Shown here piece by piece: positions 63,743 to 64,000 of a stretch of 64,000 nucleotides of DNA. Made by a program: the position numbers and the translations under genes. The DNA is taken from the NCBI RefSeq assembly GCF_001426755.1, contig NZ_LMFJ01000001.1, positions 2,279,997-2,343,996 of the forward strand, given 5' to 3'. A model generated the notes under the pieces. The model had not been told where the DNA came from and searched no databases. It worked only from the letters and a program-made list of their open reading frames with translations. The stretch comes from Aeromicrobium sp. Root495 (GTDB taxonomy: Bacteria; Actinomycetota; Actinomycetes; Propionibacteriales; Nocardioidaceae). Position 1 is the stretch's first letter; each line of letters begins with the position of its first letter.

Positions 63743-64000
63743 GCGTCAGCCGCGTCCTTCAGGAGGCTCGGGTCCACCGCGACGCCCGGGGCGCCCTCGA
63801 AGGAACCGGCGGGCGGGTTGACACCGTTCTCGCGGCACCAGGCGCCCGGCTCGCGCTGCGCGCGACGCGGCCGACCGTCGGAAGGCACGAGCTGCAGCGG
63901 CACGGGCGGCAGCGGCGGCATCTCGATGTCGGCCTCGGAGGCCAGCTCGTCGGCGTCCTTCTCCTCCGACATGCCGATGGGACCCACGCGCTGCGCGTTG
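63739..64000 (-). CDS. Mce ABC-transporter ATPase, C-terminal fragment (partial)
   Basis: Only the last 86 or so codons lie in the window and the start is beyond the right edge. The reading frame is open to 64000. The visible end carries NAQRVGPIGMSEEKDADELA, which I remember from the C-terminal tail of actinobacterial MceG-like/MlaF-type ATPases. It then becomes a Pro-rich, poorly conserved tail. None of the Walker or signature motifs are visible. The position directly before yrbEA supports the ATPase role. Confidence 0.7.
   Translation of the reverse strand, partial: NAQRVGPIGMSEEKDADELASEADIEMPPLPPVPLQLVPSDGRPRRAQREPGAWCRENGVNPPAGSFEGAPGVAVDPSLLKDAADA

Overview
The window is high-GC chromosomal DNA from an actinobacterium. 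Mycothiol-type enzymes, an mce operon, many GTG starts and alanine-rich ribosomal protein tails point to Propionibacteriales, probably a Nocardioidaceae genus such as Aeromicrobium or Nocardioides. That placement is inferred from gene content, not from a search. No tRNA, rRNA, CRISPR array, prophage or insertion sequence was seen.

Layout. At 1-4353 is the edge of a surface-polysaccharide locus: the start of a glycosyltransferase, then a UDP-sugar 6-dehydrogenase between two secreted GH16 glycanases. A strong hairpin separates it from a secreted subtilisin (4476-6878). From 7027 to 34737, on the minus strand, lies the large ribosomal supercluster. In transcription order it is rpsL-rpsG-fusA-tuf, then rpsJ-rplC-rplD-rplW-rplB-rpsS-rplV-rpsC-rplP-rpmC-rpsQ, rplN-rplX-rplE-rpsZ-rpsH-rplF-rplR-rpsE-rpmD-rplO, secY-adk-map, infA-rpmJ, and rpsM-rpsK-rpsD-rpoA-rplQ. 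It is interrupted twice. A cation efflux gene sits between tuf and rpsJ. A roughly 5.3-kb accessory block sits between map and infA: a lipoprotein, a CHAP-domain wall hydrolase, ddaH, a Lrp/AsnC regulator and a histidine acid phosphatase.

Upstream of rpsL (35018-45309) is accessory metabolism. The main item is a minus-strand operon encoding an iron alcohol dehydrogenase of the hydroxyacid-oxoacid transhydrogenase type, a GntR/FadR regulator, a large FAD/4Fe-4S 2-hydroxyacid dehydrogenase and a mycothiol-dependent-isomerase-like protein. Next come a lipoprotein, a NUDIX hydrolase and an acyltransferase-3 membrane protein. A gene for a winged-helix plus DUF559 nuclease-like protein follows, bracketed on both sides by palindromic REP-like repeats with GATGAGGG/CCCTCATC arms.

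From 45678 to the end are rpoC and rpoB, then a tightly coupled minus-strand mce operon. In transcription order this is the ATPase (partial, cut by the window edge), yrbEA, yrbEB, mceA to mceF and two Mce-associated membrane proteins. Together they would form an envelope lipid or sterol import machine.

The observations I rate highest are the palindrome-flanked nuclease-like gene, the extra C-terminal domain on ribosomal protein L4, and the possible 4-hydroxybutyrate/D-2-hydroxyglutarate cycle operon with its perfect 16-bp palindrome.
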